Assembly (NCBI GenBank): GCA_037142435.1
Contig: JBAXAO010000028.1
Coordinates: 1-17,138, forward strand
Source: CAIMZW01 sp037142435
GTDB lineage: Bacteria > Actinomycetota > Actinomycetes > Nanopelagicales > Nanopelagicaceae
DNA: 17,138 nucleotides
Direction of reading: 5' to 3'
Of this stretch, positions 13,165 through 17,138 are shown one piece after another. The translations under genes were made by a program, and so were the position numbers. Numbering within the stretch: position 1 is the stretch's first letter; each line of letters opens with the position of its first letter. The notes under the pieces are model-generated. The model searched no databases. It saw only the letters and a list, made by a program, of their open reading frames with translations, and was not told the DNA's origin.

Positions 13165-13952
13165 CCGCCATCTACTGGTATCGCAGCGCCTGTGATGTTA
13201 TGCGCTGACATAGAACAGAGAAAGAGGGCAACTTGCCCGATGTCATCAGGGGTCGACATTCGTTTGGAGGGTTGTTTCTCCGAGAGCAGATCTGCAATCC
13301 CGGCTGCACGATCTCCATTAAATTTATCCACACGGGCTTGGATTTGAGGCTCTATTAAAGCGGTCTCGACCCATCCCGGGCAGATTGCATTAACCGTGAC
13401 CCCGCCTGATTCACGTGTACCTGCATCGGCATACTCCAAAGCGGTTACACGGGTGATTCCAATGATTCCGTGCTTTGCGGCAACATAAGGAGCTTTGGCG
13501 ACAGATGCGACCAGACCATGAACAGAAGCGGTGTTGATCACGCGACCATAACCACGTTCGGCCATCTGAGGTAAAAGCAGGCGCATAGTGTCAAAGACTG
13601 AGGAGAGATTTATAGCAATGATGTCATTCCATTTACTTCGTGGCATCTCTGCGGTGGGCGCAGTGAATTGAATCCCGGCGTTGTTACAAAGAATATCGAC
13701 TGGGCCATTGGATAAGATTTTTTGGATAAGTTCTTCAGTTGCAGAACTATCTCTGAGATCTGAAACATGCGCTTCAACTTTGCCAGCGCCTGCGCTTTTG
13801 ACTATGGCGATTGCGGAGTCAATGGTCGCTTGATCGCCCAAACCATGGAGAACTAAATCTGCTCCTTCACGCGCCAAGGCGGTAGCAATGCCCAGCCCGA
13901 TTCCTTGGAACGAGCCGGTGACGAAAGCTCTTCGACCTTGAAGTTGACCCAT
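13149..13952 (-). CDS. SDR dehydrogenase, 3-hydroxybutyrate dehydrogenase-like
   Basis: A 267-residue NAD(P)-dependent short-chain dehydrogenase. The cofactor loop is TGSFQGIG (12-19), NNAG is at 90-93, and the catalytic residues are S143, Y156 and K160. The segment NAICPGWVETALIEPQI, the EKQPS motif and the C-terminal ITGAAIPVDGGWTSQ match D-3-hydroxybutyrate dehydrogenases, which interconvert 3-hydroxybutyrate and acetoacetate. The expected product assignment is good at family level but the true substrate could be a related 3-hydroxyacid. Start ATG 13950-13952 is chosen because it has a CGGAG site and lies two bases after the hydrolase stop; an open frame reaches 13988. It lies inside the prp operon, an uncommon partner for methylcitrate genes. 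Confidence 0.88.
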   Translation of the reverse strand: MGQLQGRRAFVTGSFQGIGLGIATALAREGADLVLHGLGDQATIDSAIAIVKSAGAGKVEAHVSDLRDSSATEELIQKILSNGPVDILCNNAGIQFTAPTAEMPRSKWNDIIAINLSSVFDTMRLLLPQMAERGYGRVINTASVHGLVASVAKAPYVAAKHGIIGITRVTALEYADAGTRESGGVTVNAICPGWVETALIEPQIQARVDKFNGDRAAGIADLLSEKQPSKRMSTPDDIGQVALFLCSMSAHNITGAAIPVDGGWTSQ

Positions 13953-13954
13953 GC

Positions 13955-14854
13955 TTACTCCGGATCTCCATAAATGAGTTGGGCGCACTTTTCCGCACCG
14001 GTTGCTTCGAGCATCATGTCGTAATGGTTGGTATCAGGAACCATGACCAACTTTAATTTGGGGTACGTAGGAAGTACGTGTTGAAGAACTGGGATTGGGT
14101 ACAACCCACCAGCTTCATTTTGCAGACCTCGTTCTGGCTTCACAAAGAGAACTTCATCTTTTAGGCCTTTCAAGCAATCGCTGATCAAGGTATCGCCGAA
14201 CATATTTTGGTTGTCTCCGATGACAGCTTCAACATTGGTAGACGCGCGCAATTCGGGAGCGTGGCCGCGTAGGTCATAGTCGACGTATTCATCTAGCACT
14301 GGAGTCCAACCTTTATTGAACGCCGCCTGCGACTTCCAGAAATCTCGATACTCTTCCTTGGATGTAAATCTCATATCTAAACGAGCCATCGCCGCACCTA
14401 GGACCAAAGGTAAAACTTCTTCAATCGTCATTCCCGGTGGAAGAGGTAAGGGGATACCCCCATCAATTAAGACCAAACGTGAAACTCGATCTGGATTCAA
14501 ACCGGCCAAAACCACCGCCACAAACCCACCCATAGAGTGCCCGATAACATCCATCGTTTCGAAGCCGAGATAGTCCATGGCCGCTATCAAATCTTTGGCA
14601 TGAGCACGCATTCCAAACGGACCTGGAAGTTGGTTGGAATCCCCGCGACCTCGTAAATCCACGGCGTAGGGCACGAAACCTCTGGTGATCAGGGATTTTG
14701 CAAAGAGTTGAAACGCTCGATTTGAAGAAGTCACACCGTGTAAAAGTAAAACCGGGGTGCCAGCACCTTCAGGTCCGTAGCGAAAGAGCGCAAGGTCGCC
14801 CCCATCTACTTTTACTAGGAATTTCGCGGCTGGTAGAAAAGGTGCAGTACCCAT
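13955..14854 (-). CDS. Alpha/beta hydrolase, first gene of the prp operon
   Basis: A 299-residue alpha/beta-hydrolase-fold protein, probably an esterase or lipase-like enzyme. It shows the HG oxyanion motif (39-40), the nucleophile elbow GHSMGG with S107, and a C-terminal catalytic His (H277 in DTNHYDMML). A lid-like insert lies around 135-190. There is no signal peptide, so it acts in the cytoplasm. The substrate is not shown by the sequence. It heads the operon with a 3-hydroxybutyrate-dehydrogenase-like SDR and prpBCD, which hints at hydrolysis of a hydroxyacid ester or oligomer; this is an inference. The ATG has no ribosome binding site and sits six bases after a TATTCT box, suggesting a leaderless operon mRNA. 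Confidence 0.85.
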   Translation of the reverse strand: MGTAPFLPAAKFLVKVDGGDLALFRYGPEGAGTPVLLLHGVTSSNRAFQLFAKSLITRGFVPYAVDLRGRGDSNQLPGPFGMRAHAKDLIAAMDYLGFETMDVIGHSMGGFVAVVLAGLNPDRVSRLVLIDGGIPLPLPPGMTIEEVLPLVLGAAMARLDMRFTSKEEYRDFWKSQAAFNKGWTPVLDEYVDYDLRGHAPELRASTNVEAVIGDNQNMFGDTLISDCLKGLKDEVLFVKPERGLQNEAGGLYPIPVLQHVLPTYPKLKLVMVPDTNHYDMMLEATGAEKCAQLIYGDPE

Positions 14855-14889
14855 AACTAGAGAATAGCCGTTCGTCGAAACTTTCGTAA
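14852..14889 (-). promoter_or_regulatory. Leaderless promoter of the hydrolase-bdh-prpBCD operon
   Basis: On the minus strand TATTCT (14861-14866) is followed by exactly six bases and the ATG, placing the predicted start of transcription on the A of the start codon. A weak -35, TTACGA (14884-14889), is 17 bases upstream of the -10. No Shine-Dalgarno sequence is present. Confidence 0.6.
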
Positions 14890-14919
14890 GAAAAATGTTG
14901 TGAAATCGTAATAATCACA

Positions 14920-14950
14920 TTGACGCGTTAAGAAAACACGGGACTAGACT
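14920..14950 (+). promoter_or_regulatory. Predicted promoter of the binding-protein gene
   Basis: TTGACG (14920-14925) and TAGACT (14945-14950) fit the actinobacterial -35 and -10 boxes, although the 19-base spacer is long. Transcription would start near 14957, giving a leader of about 57 bases that contains a hairpin and the ribosome binding site. It lies back to back with the prp operon promoter. Confidence 0.5.
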
Positions 14951-14962
14951 CGAAAATAACTA

Positions 14963-14989
14963 AGAGCCAATTGGCACGCGATTGGCTTT
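14963..14989 (+). promoter_or_regulatory. Stem-loop in the 5' leader of the binding-protein gene
   Basis: AGCCAAT (14965-14971) pairs perfectly with ATTGGCT (14981-14987) around a nine-base loop; two more pairs (one G-U) extend the stem to nine. The hairpin lies between the predicted transcription start and the AGGGGA ribosome binding site (15001-15006). It may stabilise the message or regulate initiation. Confidence 0.55.
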
Positions 14990-15013
14990 CCTAACTCTTT
15001 AGGGGATAACTAA

Positions 15014-16186
15014 ATGGGAATTCGTTCAAAGTTAACACGCGTAGGAGTCGCGCTTCTGACAGTCGCGATTGTTGCGCCCGCTGCAATCACAGCACCAGCT
15101 GGTGCAGCAGCAGATATTAAAATTGGTGTTATTACCGCAACATCCGGTGGCTTGAAGTCATACGGCGATGCTTATAACGCAGCCCTCGATTGGGGTCTGA
15201 AGTATTACACCGGTGGCACGATGAGCATCAACGGTGCAAAGCTTGTTGTTACCAAGAAAGATGATGGTGGCGATCCTGCTGCCGCAACCGCAGCTTTCAA
15301 AGACATGGTCGGCAACGGAACTAAAATCATCGTTGGAACCGCCTCTTCAGCAGTCGCATTGACATTGGCTCCACTTGCTGCCCAAAACAAAGTTCTCTAC
15401 ATCTCTGGTCCAGCAAAGAATGACTTGGTTGTTAGCGCAGCCAATAAGTATGTCTTCCGTTCCGGAAACAACTCCAGCCAAGACTTGGCTCCACTTGCAG
15501 GCATCAGCCCAATCAAGGGCAAGAAAGTTGTCCTTTTCGTTGAAGACAACGCATTCGGTGCTGGAAACATTGCCGCCGCCAAGGCTCTTCTCGGACCAAA
15601 GGGTGCGGTATTTGATGAAATTAAGGTTGCAACCACTGCAACAGATTTCACTCCTTACGCCAAGAAGGCGGCTGACTCTGCCGGCGCATACATCTTTATT
15701 GCTTGGTCAAATGCTTTGACCGCTGGTGGAATGTTCACCGCATTGAAGCAACAGGGTGCATTCACCAAGAGCCGTCCAATCACCGGCCTTGCTGGTGTTG
15801 CCTCCTACGACATCTACGGAACCATCTTTGATGGTACTAAGGCAGTATTGACCAACAGCTACTTCCCTGGCGTCTTCGCCAGTGCGGCCGCTTCTTCACT
15901 CAACGCCGAATACTTGGCTACCAAGCAATCACAAGATCTCTTCACCCCAGCTGGTGCAGATGCTGCTCGAATGATTGTTCGTGCCCTGACCGGTAACACC
16001 GATGTAAATATCGATACCGCCATCAGCAACCTCGAGGGTTACACCTGGTTGGGCGTCAAGGGTCGCATGTTGATCGACGGCACCACTCACCAATTGATCC
16101 AGCCAATGTTCTTGGTCTCACTCAATAAGAGCGGTTCACACTACGTTCCAAAGCTAGTTCGTACTTTGTATAACGTAGGTCAATAA
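15014..16186 (+). CDS. Secreted ABC-transporter substrate-binding protein (branched-chain amino acid/amide family)
   Basis: A 390-residue extracellular binding protein of the type I periplasmic-binding fold (LivK/amide class) that captures a ligand for the ABC transporter encoded next. Residues 1-31 form a signal peptide with R4, K6 and R9, a hydrophobic core and an AGA cleavage site just before AADIKIGV. The family opening IKIGVITATSGGLKSYG and the DDGGDPAAATAAFKDMV segment are typical. There is no lipobox cysteine, and no cysteine anywhere in the protein, which is unusual because Gram-positive binding proteins are mostly lipoproteins. The start ATG has an AGGGGA site. Many C-ending codons (such as ATC, AAC and GGC) suggest high expression. 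The ligand could be branched-chain amino acids, amides or urea; it cannot be decided here. Confidence 0.92.
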   Translation: MGIRSKLTRVGVALLTVAIVAPAAITAPAGAAADIKIGVITATSGGLKSYGDAYNAALDWGLKYYTGGTMSINGAKLVVTKKDDGGDPAAATAAFKDMVGNGTKIIVGTASSAVALTLAPLAAQNKVLYISGPAKNDLVVSAANKYVFRSGNNSSQDLAPLAGISPIKGKKVVLFVEDNAFGAGNIAAAKALLGPKGAVFDEIKVATTATDFTPYAKKAADSAGAYIFIAWSNALTAGGMFTALKQQGAFTKSRPITGLAGVASYDIYGTIFDGTKAVLTNSYFPGVFASAAASSLNAEYLATKQSQDLFTPAGADAARMIVRALTGNTDVNIDTAISNLEGYTWLGVKGRMLIDGTTHQLIQPMFLVSLNKSGSHYVPKLVRTLYNVGQ

Positions 16187-16207
16187 ACAATAAATTCAGA
16201 AATGAGA

Positions 16208-16245
16208 AGGAGAAGCCTGGCACTTAATGGTGTCAGGCTTCTCTT
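16208..16245 (+). terminator. Strong hairpin between binding-protein and ATPase genes (attenuator or mRNA-stabilising)
   Basis: GAGAAGCCTGGCAC (16210-16223) and GTGTCAGGCTTCTC (16230-16243) form a 14-pair stem with one G-U and a six-base loop; two further pairs are possible outside it. It is followed by TTCTGAAAGG, which is not a real T-tract. It therefore looks more like a leaky terminator or 3'-end stabiliser that keeps binding-protein mRNA abundant relative to the ATPase genes. The remaining gap to 16300 holds the GAGG site of the next gene. Confidence 0.75.
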
Positions 16246-16300
16246 CTGAAAGGCAATGGTGGTATTTTCGCCACGTAATCAATCCACAATGAGGTGATGA

Positions 16301-17053
16301 GTGACTTCAGCGCTAAGCGTTAACGATCTAAGTTTGAATATCGGTGGCGCCAAGATTCTCGACGGCATCACCCTTGATGTTCAAGAGAATGAAACGTTAG
16401 GCATCATCGGTCCAAACGGCGCCGGAAAAACTTCCTTTTTTAATTTGCTCTCTGGTTTACGTTCACCTTCGCGCGGCGAGATATTTCTGGGTGACAAAAA
16501 TATAACTCGTAAAGCGCCTTATGAGAGAGCCAAACTGGGTCTTGCCCGCACTTTTCAAACTTCCAGCATCTTTCCTAATCTCACCTGTCTAGAAAATGTG
16601 AGAATTGCAGCCCAAGCTGCCAATAACAAATCCCTTAATATTTTGAAGAACGCGTATAGCTTTCCTGAGGTAGTCGCGAAGGCACAAGAAGGTTTGGATC
16701 AAGTTGGCTTAAGTTCACGTTCGCTCCAAAAAGCCGGTTCGCTCTCTCACGGAGATAAGCGCCGATTAGAAATTGCCATCATCTTGGTTTCTAATTCCGA
16801 AGTCGTTCTCCTGGATGAACCAATGGCTGGAATGAGTGTCGAGAATGTTCCCGAACTCGTCGAAATTATTCGATCACTGAAGACCGTGCATAAAAAGACG
16901 GTGTTAATAGTCGAGCATCATATGGAGGTTATTTTGGGCTTGGCGGATCGAATTGCAGTCCTTAACTACGGTGAACTTCTTGTCTGTGATACGCCGGCCA
17001 ATGTCATTGCAAACCCCATCGTGCAAAGCGCTTACATAGGCGAGGCGCTATGA
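16301..17053 (+). CDS. livG: Branched-chain amino acid/amide ABC transporter ATPase (LivG-type)
   Basis: A 250-residue cytoplasmic ATPase subunit that powers import of the ligand captured by the upstream binding protein. Walker A is GPNGAGKTS (37-45), the Q-loop Gln is Q86 in RTFQTS, the signature is LSHGDKRR (148-155), Walker B is VVLLDEP (168-174), and the H-loop His is H206 in VEHHM. RTFQ, the LSHGDKRRLEIA signature and the AYIGEAL C terminus are typical of LivG. The GTG start at 16301 has a GAGG site six bases ahead; an ATG at 16297 is in another frame and soon stops. The stop overlaps the next ATPase gene as ATGA. No permease gene lies between the binding protein and this gene; livH and livM may follow beyond the window. 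Confidence 0.95.
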   Translation: MTSALSVNDLSLNIGGAKILDGITLDVQENETLGIIGPNGAGKTSFFNLLSGLRSPSRGEIFLGDKNITRKAPYERAKLGLARTFQTSSIFPNLTCLENVRIAAQAANNKSLNILKNAYSFPEVVAKAQEGLDQVGLSSRSLQKAGSLSHGDKRRLEIAIILVSNSEVVLLDEPMAGMSVENVPELVEIIRSLKTVHKKTVLIVEHHMEVILGLADRIAVLNYGELLVCDTPANVIANPIVQSAYIGEAL

Positions 17054-17138
17054 ACGTCCTCTCGGTCAAAGATCTACACGTGAAGATTAATGAGTCCCAC
17101 ATTCTTCACGGAGTCTCCTTTGAAGTTCCAACCCACTC
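17050..17138 (+). CDS. livF: Second ABC transporter ATPase (LivF-type), 5' end only
   Basis: The first 29 codons of a second ATPase, starting at ATG 17050-17052 inside the livG stop (ATGA overlap). The translation MNVLSVKDLHVKINESHILHGVSF matches the N terminus of LivF-type ATPases just before Walker A. It continues past the right edge. Overlap with livG fits the usual livG-livF pair, both needed for the heterodimeric nucleotide-binding part of the transporter. Confidence 0.88.
   Translation, partial: MNVLSVKDLHVKINESHILHGVSFEVPTH

Noticed and set aside
13324..13332. Exact DnaA box TTATCCACA
   Set aside because: It lies inside the dehydrogenase coding sequence with no second box nearby, so chance is the simplest explanation.
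13953..13988. Longer start for the SDR dehydrogenase
   Set aside because: It overlaps the hydrolase gene; ATG 13952 has a ribosome binding site and fits the family start.
16208..16245. Classical Rho-independent terminator ending the binding-protein operon
   Set aside because: The stem is strong but the following TTCTGAAAGG is not a T-tract, and the ATPase genes follow at once, so full termination is unlikely.
1..17138. CRISPR arrays, insertion sequences, prophage or toxin-antitoxin and defence genes
   Set aside because: No spaced repeat arrays, transposase, integrase or defence-type proteins were recognised on either strand.

Overview
The window looks like a chromosomal segment of a small-genome actinobacterium of moderate GC (roughly half GC by eye). 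Actinobacterial markers are crgA, a PASTA Ser/Thr kinase beside a PP2C phosphatase, the pknB-trpG-crgA-ppiA gene neighbourhood known near oriC in mycobacteria, and a succinate dehydrogenase membrane subunit of the mycobacterial Sdh1 type. Gaps are very short, several stop and start codons overlap, and there are apparent leaderless promoters. This fits a streamlined lineage such as the freshwater acI group (Nanopelagicales), but the taxon is an inference. No stretch of 300 bases or more lacks a gene.

Layout. 1-1043 (minus): sdhC and the 5' part of sdhA, with a clear promoter upstream. 1262-5131 (minus): tRNA-Leu(CAG), a glycerophosphodiester phosphodiesterase, pheA, serS, a Cof-type HAD phosphatase, then tRNA-Ser(UGA) with its own promoter; pheA and serS also carry leaderless-type promoters. 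5215-7528 (plus): PP2C phosphatase overlapping a PknB-type kinase with three PASTA repeats. 7525-9636: trpG (minus), crgA (plus), rhomboid protease (minus) and cyclophilin (minus). The 89 bases between crgA and the rhomboid gene hold a duplicated crgA end, a perfect 16-base palindrome and two DnaA-box-like sites. 9708-14854 (minus): a five-gene operon of alpha/beta hydrolase, 3-hydroxybutyrate-dehydrogenase-like SDR, prpB, prpC and prpD. 15014-17138 (plus): a secreted branched-chain amino acid/amide-type binding protein, a strong hairpin, then LivG-type and (partial) LivF-type ATPases.

How the genes work together. The minus-strand operon at 9708-14854 encodes the three core methylcitrate-cycle enzymes, turning propionyl-CoA and oxaloacetate into pyruvate and succinate. 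Succinate feeds the dehydrogenase at the left edge. The two extra genes at the operon head suggest that the propionyl-CoA may come from hydroxyalkanoate-type esters; this is a hypothesis. PP2C, PknB and CrgA form a growth and division module. The transporter at the right end would import amino acids or amides.

No wholly new defence or mobile system was seen. The points most worth a second look are the prp operon (unusual companions and apparently proteobacterial-type enzymes), the dense 89-base intergenic patch, the recurring leaderless promoter signature, and a start codon placed one base after a tRNA.
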